Origin: Methanolobus halotolerans
GTDB lineage: Archaea > Halobacteriota > Methanosarcinia > Methanosarcinales > Methanosarcinaceae
NCBI RefSeq assembly: GCF_004745425.1
Contig: NZ_PGGK01000003.1
Coordinates: forward strand, 1-64,000
Length of the DNA: 64,000 nt
Reading direction: 5' to 3'
Shown here piece by piece: positions 27,926 to 37,002 of this stretch (position 1 is the stretch's first letter; each line of letters opens with the position of its first letter). The translations under genes were made by a program, and so were the position numbers. The notes under the pieces were generated by a model. The model was not told the DNA's origin. It saw nothing but the letters and a program-made list of their open reading frames with translations, and did no database searches.

Positions 27926-28531
27926 TAGAACTCTCCGATAAATATGATAAAGTGATAACGCATTTTATCTTACAGTGGTCTAAGATTATTTAAACATATG
28001 GTTGCACGCTTGCAACCGTTTATCTAACAGGATAGCAGGGATATGTGAACCGGAGCTTAACAGTGGATACGTGAGGATTCCGGTTACTTCCTGTGATCTA
28101 TACGAGAAAGAGCTGACTTGAAAGCGAACACTCTATGACCTTACGTAGAGCACATGCCTGTACGAAGGATTATAGGCAGGCAGTGCAGCCACATAACCGT
28201 TCCCGGAAAATATGTATTCCGATGGAGTCAGTAGCAAGCAATTGGTGTACGAATGAAGCATGCTGGATGGGATGGCAAACAGATACTGACAATTAAGCTA
28301 TTATAGTCCTACCTATGACAGGCTTTGTGCCCGTATTTTGAGTTTTACATGATTCTATATTAACTTTACGAATCCGGTCCAAATAACGCCCATAAACAGG
28401 GAAAAAGGAAACACAAAAAACTTCTGTAATAAAGTGAGATACCGAAAACACTTTATCTAAATCTATCCAACCTTGAATGAACACTGAGCAAAATATTAGA
28501 AAATATTAAGAGACTAAAAGAGGATTAGAAA
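27926..28531. other. 606-base gap: promoter of valS, candidate RNA, promoter of superoxide reductase
   Basis: The gap between divergent valS and the superoxide reductase gene has no convincing ORF. Next to valS is a short AT-rich promoter-like stretch. At 28000-28017 lies a 7-bp hairpin (GGTTGCA/TGCAACC), and 28018-28300 is a GC-richer, well-structured segment described separately. From 28300 to 28531 the sequence is again AT-rich, with TATA-like blocks near 28355 and 28490, suited to the promoter of the superoxide reductase. Confidence 0.5.
28000..28300 (+). ncRNA. Candidate structured non-coding RNA
   Basis: No ORF, but several local helices: 7-bp hairpin 28000-28017; AACCGGA pairing with TCCGGTT around 28048-28087; GCCTGTA/TATAGGC at 28156-28177. 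The segment opens with CAGGATAG, as does the segment before the marker-11 gene, and ends in GAATGAAGCA, a string also seen next to the TnpB right end. It may be an unknown small RNA or the relic of an IS200/IS605 right end. The strand is a guess from the motif orientation. Confidence 0.35.
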
Positions 28532-28882
28532 ATGAATTTTGGAGAAATGCTCAAAGGAAGAGAAGAAGAAGGTAAAGAGAATCATGTTCCTGAAATAGAG
28601 ATCATCAGGGAACATGGACAGGCAAAAACGGATTTTGTACGTGTGATCGTAGGAAAGGAAGTGCCACATCCAAATACGGTCGAACATCACATCGAGTGGA
28701 TTGAGCTTTATGGTATTACAAAGGAAGGCAGGACGATAGATCTAGGTAGAATGGAGTTTGAACCTGTCCATACGAACCCTGTTGCAAATTTCCATGTGAA
28801 CAACATCGATGATTTCAAGGCTTTCTGTGCACTTGAATACTGTAATATACACGGCGTATGGCAGAACTGTATTGAGATCTGA
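28532..28882 (+). CDS. Superoxide reductase (neelaredoxin type)
   Basis: 116 residues, class II superoxide reductase without the N-terminal desulforedoxin domain. The mononuclear Fe(His)4Cys site is visible: Glu and His in ENHVPEI (about 16-22), His pair in EHHIEWI, and Cys-x2-His in CNIHGVW near residue 106. It reduces superoxide to peroxide without making oxygen, the usual strategy of strict anaerobes. GAGGAT ribosome site upstream. It is single, with AT-rich promoter sequence before it. Confidence 0.93.
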   Translation: MNFGEMLKGREEEGKENHVPEIEIIREHGQAKTDFVRVIVGKEVPHPNTVEHHIEWIELYGITKEGRTIDLGRMEFEPVHTNPVANFHVNNIDDFKAFCALEYCNIHGVWQNCIEI

Positions 28883-28994
28883 ACAAGGCTGTTTCTATTG
28901 TGTCACAATCACTGCCATATCTCTTTTATACGTGGACAGACCAGCATTAATATAACAGGCTTTGCATAAAAACATCAACAGGAAGGTGAATCCA

Positions 28995-29090
28995 ATGCTG
29001 GTACAGCTTGCCATGAAGATGGCATTACTTGCTATTATAGCCGGTATACTGACATATGTATATCTCAGTTACATGGCACCGTATATGTAA
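28995..29090 (+). CDS. 31-residue single-span membrane peptide
   Basis: MLVQLAMKMALLAIIAG, then a hydrophobic run and YLSYMAPYM to the stop. One transmembrane helix covers nearly the whole peptide. It is preceded by GGAAGGTGA at good spacing and a TATA-like TTTATA near 28922, so it looks like a real, separately transcribed small gene. I do not recognise the family. Candidates are a small accessory subunit of a membrane complex. It lies between the superoxide reductase gene and the convergent ahbC-like gene. Confidence 0.55.
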   Translation: MLVQLAMKMALLAIIAGILTYVYLSYMAPYM

Positions 29091-29126
29091 TAGAAAAAAC
29101 AAAAAAAAAAAAGAATAGATTAGGAA

Positions 29127-30329
29127 TTATTCATTTTTACTGTACCCGATCTCTTCATCGGTTAGGTAACATGCCGGATCATCGGCCCAGGTGTCATCAT
29201 ACACAGCTTCTGCCCGCACACGGAAGTTTCCATTACAGATATCGAACCATTTACATTTAGCACACCTGTCAGCATTAGACCTTATCCAGGATTTACGTTC
29301 CTTCAGACCTGACATGAGCGGGTCAGATACATCAGTCCATATCTCACTGAACCTGCGTTCCTTTACGTTACCAAAACTGTAATGCCGCCAGAACTGGTCC
29401 GGGTGAACGGAACCATCCCATGATACGCATCCTATACCTATACCGGTGGAATTGCCGCGGTTCATCTGAAGCAGTTCTAATACCTCTTCCGCACGTTCCG
29501 GATCCTCTTTCAGTAGACGCAGATATATGAACGGGCCATCACAGTGGTTGTCAACTGTCAGCACTTCGACTTGCCTACCTTTATCATGGAGTTCCCGTGT
29601 CCGGTCCATCAACATGTCCACTGTACTCCGGGATTCTTCCAGAGAGAGGTCCTCATCCCGCATCCCGGAACCTCTGCCTGAATAGACAAGGTGATAGAAA
29701 CATATTCGAGGAATATTTTCTTTTTCAAGCAGGTCGAATATGGCAGGTATATCGCTTACATTATGCCGGTTGATAGTGAAACGCAACCCAACTTTTATGC
29801 CTGCAGCCTGGCAGTTACGTACTCCCTGCAAGGCTTTATCAAAAGCTCCTTCCATTCCCCTGAACCTGTCATTGGTCTCCCTCATACCATCCAGAGATAT
29901 TCCTACATAGGAAAGGCCGATATCTTTAAGCTCACGGGCTTTTTTCCCGGTGATCAGAGTACCGTTGGTGGAAATGACCGCCCGGATGCCCTTTGAGGTA
30001 GCATATGCCGCAAGTTCCGTAAGGTCTTTACGCATCAGGGGTTCCCCGCCTGAAAAGAGAATGACAGGAGTACCAAAGTCTGCGAGATCGTCTATGAGTT
30101 CCTTCCCCTGTTCGGTGCTAAGCTCATTCTGGTATTCCATATCCTTTGACTTAGCATAACAGTGGACACAACGAAGATTACAGCGCTGGGTGACATTCCA
30201 CACAACAACGGGTTTCTTATCCCTGGAAAACTGGAGCAGATGAGATGGAAGCTTTTTTGAGTCACGCCCGTAGCGCAATGCGTCAGAAGGTTCTACGGTC
30301 CTGCAATATAGTTTTGAAATACCTATCAT
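29127..30329 (-). CDS. ahbC: Radical SAM/SPASM protein of the alternative haem pathway, AhbC-like
   Basis: 400 residues. The radical SAM cluster motif is CNLRCVHCYA (Cys50, Cys54, Cys57) and the C-terminal SPASM-like region holds CAKC...CNGNF. It starts MIGISKLYCRTVEPSDALRYG, the start I associate with AhbC (12,18-didecarboxysirohaem deacetylase, giving Fe-coproporphyrin). AhbD and NirJ are related, so the exact enzyme is less sure. CobA and HemD encoded just upstream feed the same sirohaem branch. Haem is needed for the cytochromes of the methanophenazine respiratory chain. Confidence 0.75.
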   Translation of the reverse strand: MIGISKLYCRTVEPSDALRYGRDSKKLPSHLLQFSRDKKPVVVWNVTQRCNLRCVHCYAKSKDMEYQNELSTEQGKELIDDLADFGTPVILFSGGEPLMRKDLTELAAYATSKGIRAVISTNGTLITGKKARELKDIGLSYVGISLDGMRETNDRFRGMEGAFDKALQGVRNCQAAGIKVGLRFTINRHNVSDIPAIFDLLEKENIPRICFYHLVYSGRGSGMRDEDLSLEESRSTVDMLMDRTRELHDKGRQVEVLTVDNHCDGPFIYLRLLKEDPERAEEVLELLQMNRGNSTGIGIGCVSWDGSVHPDQFWRHYSFGNVKERRFSEIWTDVSDPLMSGLKERKSWIRSNADRCAKCKWFDICNGNFRVRAEAVYDDTWADDPACYLTDEEIGYSKNE

Positions 30330-30479
30330 GATGAGTGCTCCCGACTTAAAAGAACAAAAGTGAATCTACTATAATATAATATGCGCCCACCTATATGGTA
30401 ATACTATATTATATCTATGGTATACTTCCCGATATCCTTCAAAGGGAATAGACATTGTTTAATTAGCAATATAGTATGT

Positions 30480-31277
30480 TCAGGAAAGTTCTTCCTGAAC
30501 CTTTTTCAATACCTCTTTAAAAGTAAACTTTCCGGGTATAACGGACACATTCACACCGTAACTCTCAAGAGTCCTAGCAGTCGGACCTCCTATTGCAGCC
30601 ACCATGGAGTTGTTCAATGCCAGAACGGCATCCTCCTCCGAGCCACAGTTTCTGGCGTGTTCAAAGAAGTTGCGTACCATCATGGAACTTGTGAATGCAA
30701 AAACAGATATGTCACCTTTTAAAGTAGCATCCATTAGCATGTCCTGCTCGCTCCCTTCAGGCTTTTCCAGGGTATAGACATTCGTCTCGTAGACCATGGC
30801 ACCGCACTTACGCAGGCCTTCTATCAGATGAGCAGAACCATAAAAGCTTCTTGCAGTATCTATTATCTTGCCGGCCACATCAGCACACAGGTAATCAACA
30901 ATACCCTCGGAACTGTAGACACCTGGCATTCCCATGACCTCTATGCCCAGCTTTTCCAGTGCCTTGCAGGTAGTAGGTCCTATAGCCACCACATTTGTAG
31001 AATTGAGAGCTGCTATAAACTTCCCTCTGGATTCCGGAGGTATCTTCCCCAGGGTGAAATCTATACCATTGGCACTGGTGAAGATTACATAATCGGATTT
31101 GCCTTCAAGTATCCTTTCCACAAAATCTTCAAAGCCGGCATCTTTCATCTCAGCGATCTCTACCATAGGCACCATGATAGCTTCAAAACCCATGGATTCG
31201 GCCAGTTCCCTTGATTCCTCCACATACCTCTTAGGCCTCATGATTGCGATTTTTGGTTTACCAAGCAGTTCACTCAT
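30480..31277 (-). CDS. hemD: Uroporphyrinogen-III synthase
   Basis: 265 residues with two Rossmann-like halves as in HemD: PKIAIMRPKRYVEESREL, then YVIFTSANGIDFTL, and in the second half FAFTSSMMVRNFFEHA and VAAIGGPTARTLESYGV. It cyclises hydroxymethylbilane with inversion of ring D, the entry to F430, cobamides, sirohaem and haem. It follows cobA by 9 bases, so they share a transcript. Confidence 0.9.
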   Translation of the reverse strand: MSELLGKPKIAIMRPKRYVEESRELAESMGFEAIMVPMVEIAEMKDAGFEDFVERILEGKSDYVIFTSANGIDFTLGKIPPESRGKFIAALNSTNVVAIGPTTCKALEKLGIEVMGMPGVYSSEGIVDYLCADVAGKIIDTARSFYGSAHLIEGLRKCGAMVYETNVYTLEKPEGSEQDMLMDATLKGDISVFAFTSSMMVRNFFEHARNCGSEEDAVLALNNSMVAAIGGPTARTLESYGVNVSVIPGKFTFKEVLKKVQEELS

Positions 31278-31286
31278 GTGTACACC

Positions 31287-32051
31287 TCACTCAAAAACAG
31301 ACAGTATCTGCTCTCCGAGTTCTCCGTGGAGCTGCACAACATCCCCTATGACCGTGATGGCAGGTGCCATCACACCTCTTTCTGTTGCGAGGGTTGCGAT
31401 ATTCTCAAGTACACCCACAGTAACTCTCTGATCGGGACGAGTACCCCTTTCTATAAGTGCGACCGGGGTCTTTGGATCTTTGCCGTATTTAATAAGCTCG
31501 CCTACATTCCTTTGGAGCATCCGGACACCCATGAATATCACAAGTGTCCCTTCAAATCTCGCAAGGGTCTCCCAGTCAAGAGCACTCTCGTCCTTTGTAG
31601 GGTCTTCATGACCGGTGACGAATGTTACCATGGAAGCATGATCTCTGTGCGTTATGGGTATTCCGGCATATGCAGGTGCCGCTATTGCGGAGGTAATGCC
31701 AGGCACTACTTCGAACTCAATTCCCGCTTCAATGAGCTCCTGTGCTTCCTCACCACCGCGTCCGAACATGTAAGGGTCCCCGCCTTTAAGGCGGACCACA
31801 CTCTTTCCTTGTTTGGCCTTTTCGATTATGAGGACATTTATCTCATCCTGCTTCAAAGTATGATTTCCTGCATACTTTCCCGCATCTATCTTTTCCGTGC
31901 CGGCAGGAATGGAATCTATTATTACCTTTCCCGGAAGCTGGTCATAGACCACAACATCAACCGAATCGATCAACCTGCGGGCTTTCATTGTCAGAAGCTC
32001 GGGGTCTCCGGGTCCTGAGCCGACCAGATATACTTTTCCATATTGGGTCAT
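31287..32051 (-). CDS. cobA: Uroporphyrinogen-III C-methyltransferase
   Basis: 254 residues, the SUMT fold: GKVYLVGSGPGDPELLTMKA (P-loop-like motif, 5-24), VRLKGGDPYMFGRGGEEA, and PGITSAIAAPAYAGIPITHR. It adds two methyl groups from SAM to make precorrin-2, the branch point to F430, B12, sirohaem and haem. There is no fused CysG domain. It is the first gene in the cobA-hemD pair; the ahbC-like gene follows after a 150-base gap. Confidence 0.95.
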   Translation of the reverse strand: MTQYGKVYLVGSGPGDPELLTMKARRLIDSVDVVVYDQLPGKVIIDSIPAGTEKIDAGKYAGNHTLKQDEINVLIIEKAKQGKSVVRLKGGDPYMFGRGGEEAQELIEAGIEFEVVPGITSAIAAPAYAGIPITHRDHASMVTFVTGHEDPTKDESALDWETLARFEGTLVIFMGVRMLQRNVGELIKYGKDPKTPVALIERGTRPDQRVTVGVLENIATLATERGVMAPAITVIGDVVQLHGELGEQILSVFE

Positions 32052-32217
32052 GTTAGCGAAATCCTGTCTGTCTTACTTTGATTGTAATGAACTTGTCAAC
32101 TTATATATTAATTGTTCCAGCCAACTTTTTACAGAGATATATTTTATGTCCTTTGACAACAATATTATTTACAGTAACACCATAAAATGTCATAGTTAAG
32201 TGTTCCGGGGGAGAATA

Positions 32218-33435
32218 ATGGACTTTTATCAGGAGAAGATAACGACTATACATAATTTTTATAGCGACACTGAAAGAATGTCGCAACATCTGCATGACTT
32301 GTCTTTTATCAGGCCTGCTGTTGTGGTTATACCGATGTTGTACGAAGAGATAGAGAATCCACCTCTGGCCCACATCATAACTGAACTGAACAAATGTTCA
32401 TATATTAAAAAAGTTGTTGTCGCGCTTGCTGCAGATGATAAAGACCAGTATGAGAGAACTGTGGACTTTTTTAAGCATCTTGATCTGGACCATATGATCG
32501 TATGGTGCAACGGGCCGCGTATCTCAGCGATCATCAGGGAGATGAAAGATAGTGAGCTCGATATCACCGAGTTCAGCGGAAAGGGAAAAGACGCCTGGTT
32601 AGCAGTCGGGATAGCAAGCCTGTACGCATATGCAATAGTGCTTCATGATGCGGACATTGTGACCTATAACAAGGATTTCCCTGCAAAAATGCTTTATCCG
32701 ATAATGAATCCTCAGCTTAACTTCTATTTCAATAAGGGATACTATGCAAGGATCAATCTTGATAAGAAGACAATGCATGGGCGTGTGTACCGCCTGTTTG
32801 TTCGCCCCCTGCTTGATATGCTTGTAAAGGATGTTCAGTATGAATCAGATGTACTCGAATACCTGCAGGGTTTCAGGTACACGCTCTCAGGCGAGTTTGC
32901 ATTTACAAGGGACCTTGCACTTAATATCAGGGTACCTTCCGACTGGGGACTGGAGGTTGGCCTGCTTGCAGAAGTGTACAGGAACACAACCTTGAAAAAA
33001 ATATGCCAGACAGACCTTGGTTTCTATGACCATAAACACAAGGAAATGGGGAAGACCAGTTCAGAAGGTCTGGGAAAAATGGTGAACGACATCATGGTCA
33101 CCTTTCTGCGCGTAGTGAATGAAACAACAAGCACCAATATCTCTGAAACTTTTCTCAGGGGAATACAGGTCAAATACATACGATCTGCGCAGGACCTGAT
33201 CAGACAGTACAATGCGGATGCTATCTGTAACGGGCTTCAGTACAGCAGGCATCTGGAAGAGAAATATGTGGACATGTTTGCCGAAATACTCATGGAGGCA
33301 GGTACCCGCTATCTGAATGATCCATCTGCCACCCTTCTCCCGGACTGGGAACGTGCACTGTCTGCGATACCAGACCTGCGTGAGCAGTTAAGAGATGCAG
33401 TTCATGCCGACCTGAATGACATACATTCAGGTTAG
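32218..33435 (+). CDS. gpgS: Glucosyl-3-phosphoglycerate synthase
   Basis: 405 residues from ATG 32218, with GGGGGAG just upstream; a GTG at 32200 gives the longer frame. GT-A glycosyltransferase of family GT81. Nucleotide binding VVVIPML, the metal motif as DADIV (LHDADIVTYN, about residue 142), and the ERR-like acceptor region. It transfers glucose to 3-phosphoglycerate, the first step to glucosylglycerate, a compatible solute. The same pathway was characterised in Methanococcoides burtonii. It is read divergently from cobA. Confidence 0.87.
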   Translation: MDFYQEKITTIHNFYSDTERMSQHLHDLSFIRPAVVVIPMLYEEIENPPLAHIITELNKCSYIKKVVVALAADDKDQYERTVDFFKHLDLDHMIVWCNGPRISAIIREMKDSELDITEFSGKGKDAWLAVGIASLYAYAIVLHDADIVTYNKDFPAKMLYPIMNPQLNFYFNKGYYARINLDKKTMHGRVYRLFVRPLLDMLVKDVQYESDVLEYLQGFRYTLSGEFAFTRDLALNIRVPSDWGLEVGLLAEVYRNTTLKKICQTDLGFYDHKHKEMGKTSSEGLGKMVNDIMVTFLRVVNETTSTNISETFLRGIQVKYIRSAQDLIRQYNADAICNGLQYSRHLEEKYVDMFAEILMEAGTRYLNDPSATLLPDWERALSAIPDLREQLRDAVHADLNDIHSG

Positions 33436-33461
33436 GCCTGAACCGTTTTTCCTTAAAACTT

Positions 33462-34709
33462 TTACTCAGGGTCCCATCGCTTCATAACAGGTCTTGATGA
33501 AAGACCATGTATGAATATGGAGAGGATGATCACCGTGGTAACCAGGGCAAGAGCCTCCTTGCTTTGTTCAAATCCGGCATGATCAAAGGCATAGAGCACG
33601 TAGTAGATGGAGCCTATTCCCCGAATACCATAGAACGAGATAAGATATTTCCTGGACCTTTGGAGACTCGTGCCAGTCAGACCGATGAGCCCTGTTAAAG
33701 GCCGTATGACCAGTACGATCAAAAGGGCAGCAGGAATCATGTACCATTGGAAATCATCCAGTAATCCGTGACTGATATATATTCCCAGCATTGTAAACAG
33801 AATAACTACCAAAGTCCTCTCGATCTCTTCAGAGAAATCATGCAGTACATTCAGGTATTCATGTGTTGTTTCCTGATATCTGAAAGCACATGCCGCCACA
33901 AAAACGGTAATGAAACCATATGAATTGAGCATTTCAGCCAGACCATAAGGCAACAGTGTAAGACTAATTGCTAATAAACTGGTAGATATTGCTGAGCTGT
34001 GACATTGAGGTTTTGGGCAGCTGAAAATCACTTTTGCCAGTAACCAGCCGGTGACCAGCCCCACAAGGGTACCCATAATGATCTTGTAAAAGAAGTCGGT
34101 AACCAGCCAGTCAGTGAACCACATGGAAGGATCGATTCCCACCAGCGCCATTGCAATGGCCATATTGGTAAAGGGGAAAGCTAACCCGTCATTTAGTCCT
34201 GCTTCGGAGGTCAGTGCCAGCCTGGTACTTGAAGTGTCCTCCTTGTGCGGAGGAGTGGTCTGTATATCTGAGGCCAGGACAGGATCAGTGGGAGCCAGGA
34301 CAGCTCCCAGAAGCATAGCAGTAGCAGGTGCAAATCCTAAAAACCTCCATCCGAACAGTGCTATCAGAGCAATGGTCAAAGGCATTGTTATAATCAAAAG
34401 TCGTGCGGCATAACGCCAGCTTTGCCAGGCGAAAGGCCGGGTTAATTTGAGTCCGGCAGCAGTAAGCGAAATAATTACTCCCATCTCTGTGAGCCTTTTA
34501 CCCAGAAAAGGACTTTCTTCAGGATGAGGCAGCACGCCTTCCGGGAAAAAGAAGAATACACTGGCAGATATTAACAAATAGGCAATTGGCGCTGTGATCA
34601 TATAATCCGTTAAGAACCTCGGGATTAGTATTGCAATTAAAATTACAATTCCGAGGTAAAATAAACCAATATCATAAATGTCAGGGGAAAATATACCAAT
34701 CAATTCCAT
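33462..34709 (-). CDS. Na+/H+ antiporter, NhaP (CPA1) type
   Basis: 415 residues, about 12 transmembrane segments. The ion-binding motif is LAPTDPVLASD (about residues 137-147) with the later conserved Asp in SEAGLNDGLAFP. The cytoplasmic end is short, so no regulatory tail is present. It exchanges sodium for protons, important in a sodium-dependent methanogen. It is convergent with gpgS; both fit osmotic and ion control. Confidence 0.9.
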   Translation of the reverse strand: MELIGIFSPDIYDIGLFYLGIVILIAILIPRFLTDYMITAPIAYLLISASVFFFFPEGVLPHPEESPFLGKRLTEMGVIISLTAAGLKLTRPFAWQSWRYAARLLIITMPLTIALIALFGWRFLGFAPATAMLLGAVLAPTDPVLASDIQTTPPHKEDTSSTRLALTSEAGLNDGLAFPFTNMAIAMALVGIDPSMWFTDWLVTDFFYKIIMGTLVGLVTGWLLAKVIFSCPKPQCHSSAISTSLLAISLTLLPYGLAEMLNSYGFITVFVAACAFRYQETTHEYLNVLHDFSEEIERTLVVILFTMLGIYISHGLLDDFQWYMIPAALLIVLVIRPLTGLIGLTGTSLQRSRKYLISFYGIRGIGSIYYVLYAFDHAGFEQSKEALALVTTVIILSIFIHGLSSRPVMKRWDPE

Positions 34710-35103
34710 GAGCTACCTGCTTACTCCTTGCAGGAGAATGAGCCAAATACCCTCATCCTTCCCCATTCATTCGAAAATATATCCATAGCATCAAAGCGCA
34801 CTAAAGTAAAACTATTCCTTATTTTTGAAAACATTATCACAAAGGCCTCAGAAAAGAACCATTCAAAGTCATGTATGCCGGCATAAATAACATGGATAAA
34901 CCCATGGACAAGTCTTCAGATGATTTATGAAAAAGATAAAAAGAGTGTTTCTGAAAATAAATTGCAAAAATCCTCTATATCCCCATCCCTGCTTTGCCGG
35001 TTTGCTCTTTTGGCTTTGCATGTGATGACCGGATGAGCATCAACCGATACTTGCATATCGCAACAATACCAGGCAATAATACAACGGCCATACTGAACTC
35101 AGG
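34710..35103. other. 394-base gap between the antiporter and DUF1699 genes
   Basis: A mostly AT-rich intergenic region. The antiporter's promoter on the minus strand should lie just above 34709. A 38-codon ORF (35091 down to 34975, minus strand) follows the DUF1699 gene; it starts with a hydrophobic stretch but has no ribosome site and no family I know, so it is not called. No tRNA, CRISPR or clear guide RNA boxes are seen. Confidence 0.4.
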
Positions 35104-35502
35104 TCATTTCTTGCCCAATATGTAAAAGAGCATATCCCTGTTCAGTTTGCCCTCACGTTCCAGTTTGTTCACTATCTCCTCATCAGACATACCCTCGGAC
35201 TTGAGCTCCTTTATCTTATCAAGGAGGGCAGGAGATACGCTGTAGTACTCATTTATATCTTTTCTATGTCCCCATACATCCCCTTCTATGAGCTTTATGC
35301 CCTGCATTTCCAAGAACATTTCTATTGACTTGGAAACCGTACGGCGATAAGAGCTTGGTATCTGTATGACCTCAACTTTCGGACATGTCTGTACCAGGGA
35401 AAAAATATCTCTATTTGATGGCCTGAAAGCAAGATGAATAACCTTCTCACTTGGATTCAGATTTGGTATTTCCTCTCGCGAACTTACAACTCTAATCTTC
35501 AT
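35104..35502 (-). CDS. DUF1699 family protein
   Basis: 132 residues, with MKIRVVSSREEIPNLNPSEKV, a CPKVEVIQIPSSYRRTVSKS centre, and a C-terminal helical part with EGMSDEEIVNKLEREGK that looks like a small helix-turn-helix. DUF1699 is nearly confined to Methanosarcinales. Function unknown; the basic central patch and helical tail could bind nucleic acid. It is transcribed alone. Confidence 0.8.
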   Translation of the reverse strand: MKIRVVSSREEIPNLNPSEKVIHLAFRPSNRDIFSLVQTCPKVEVIQIPSSYRRTVSKSIEMFLEMQGIKLIEGDVWGHRKDINEYYSVSPALLDKIKELKSEGMSDEEIVNKLEREGKLNRDMLFYILGKK

Positions 35503-35606
35503 GAAACTCCCTCACATTGAGTTCTTCATACAAAGAACTTACTAAATTAGTGTATGTGCTTACCTATTAAATAATTATCTATTTAAGAGGTAAAAAAAGA
35601 AGAATG

Positions 35607-36887
35607 TTAGTTCCTGAACCTAGTTCTTATTGACTCAGCATGTGCCATGAGACCTTCTTCCTCAGCAATGGAAATAACTGCATCTTTCAAAGTCTCAAGA
35701 CCTTTTTTGCTGATCTTCTGTATACTGGAGCACTTCAGAAAGTGGAGGATATTTAGCCCGGAATATATCTTTGCGTAACCTGCCGTCGGAAGAACGTGAT
35801 TTGTCCCGGATGCATAGTCCCCAACGGGAACAGGTGCATAGTTACCCACAAACACAGATCCTGCGTTATCTATATAATTAAGGACAGAGTCCGTGTCAGC
35901 CACCATAATCTCAAGATGCTCAGGTGCAAAATCATTGGAAAACTCAATACAGCTTTCCATAGAATCGGCTATCAGTACCGCAGCATTTTCCAGAGAAGCA
36001 TTTACTATATCGGACCTTACAGCCCTTGCAGCCTGTTCCAGCACTTCCCTGTAAACCTGTTCAGCGAGTTCTTTCGATGGAGTCACAAACACGGAAACCG
36101 CGTTCGGGTCATGTTCTGCCTGTGCGATGATATCCGATGCCGCCATTACAGCATCAGAAGAATCGTCGGCAATGATGAGAACTTCACTGGGACCTGCAGG
36201 GAAATCTATTTCGGCCTTGTCCCGCACCTGCATCTTTGCAGCGGTGACAAAAACATTTCCGGGACCGACTATCTTGGACACCGGGCGAACACTCTCAGTG
36301 CCGTATGCCATTGCAGCAACAGCCTGCACACCACCCAGTTTGTAAATATGGTCTGCACCTGCAATCCTGGCTGCCGCAAGGGCTAAAGAGTTTATCTTCC
36401 CGTCGGGCCCGGGAGGAGTACACATCGCAACATGTTTCACACCTGCAACTCTGGCAGGTATGATCGTCATCAGGGCAGTGGATGGATAGGAAGCCCTTCC
36501 ACCGGGCACGTAAGCTCCCACACTTTCCAGGGGTGTGAACTTCTGTCCAAGCTCTATACCCGGAGAAAGTTCCATGAACCACATCCCTTCCGGCATCTGT
36601 GCCTGATGGAACTTGCGGATATTTTCTGCGGCAAATTTGAGATGTTCCAGTAACGACCCATCAATACTGCTGATCGCTTCATCCACCTCTTCAGGGGAAA
36701 CCTCGATATCTTCGATTTCAGCCCTGTCAAACTTCTTTGTGTAGCTTCGAAGGGCCTCGTCTCCATTGTCCCTTACATCCCTGATAATGGAAGCTACCGT
36801 TTCCCCTACATCTGCAAGCTCTCCTCCACGATTGATGAGCTTATCCTTTTCTTCCCTGCTTAGTTGCGATAGTCTTTTGTAAAGCAT
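35607..36887 (-). CDS. hisD: Histidinol dehydrogenase
   Basis: 426 residues. The family signature is spread from [15 protein letters not shown] through [13 protein letters not shown]; the catalytic Glu/His pair comes later in FAPEHLEIM. Zn-dependent, it oxidises L-histidinol to histidine in two steps with NAD+. The length matches the family. No other his gene is adjacent, but hisS is 12 kb away. Preceded by AT-rich sequence with a likely TATA box near 36900-36930. Confidence 0.96.
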   Translation of the reverse strand: MLYKRLSQLSREEKDKLINRGGELADVGETVASIIRDVRDNGDEALRSYTKKFDRAEIEDIEVSPEEVDEAISSIDGSLLEHLKFAAENIRKFHQAQMPEGMWFMELSPGIELGQKFTPLESVGAYVPGGRASYPSTALMTIIPARVAGVKHVAMCTPPGPDGKINSLALAAARIAGADHIYKLGGVQAVAAMAYGTESVRPVSKIVGPGNVFVTAAKMQVRDKAEIDFPAGPSEVLIIADDSSDAVMAASDIIAQAEHDPNAVSVFVTPSKELAEQVYREVLEQAARAVRSDIVNASLENAAVLIADSMESCIEFSNDFAPEHLEIMVADTDSVLNYIDNAGSVFVGNYAPVPVGDYASGTNHVLPTAGYAKIYSGLNILHFLKCSSIQKISKKGLETLKDAVISIAEEEGLMAHAESIRTRFRN

Positions 36888-37002
36888 GATAATCCCTTGA
36901 ATGTAATTTCATTAAATGTAATTGTCATTTAGAATACACTATTTTCCAGACTATACCAGTTCATTATATATAGATTATTCAAAAGAGCTTATCCTGAAAA
37001 GC

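Noticed and set aside
28000-28300. Group II intron or RNase P/SRP RNA at the structured gap
   Set aside because: No domain V-like 34-nt hairpin, no SRP or RNase P signature could be found; kept only as a candidate RNA of unknown type.
31278-32018. 246-codon frame on the plus strand
   Set aside because: Exactly antisense to cobA, whose motifs are clear; Cys/Tyr-rich chance translation.
34975-35091. 38-codon ORF after DUF1699 on the minus strand, with a hydrophobic start
   Set aside because: No Shine-Dalgarno, no known family; too short to support alone.
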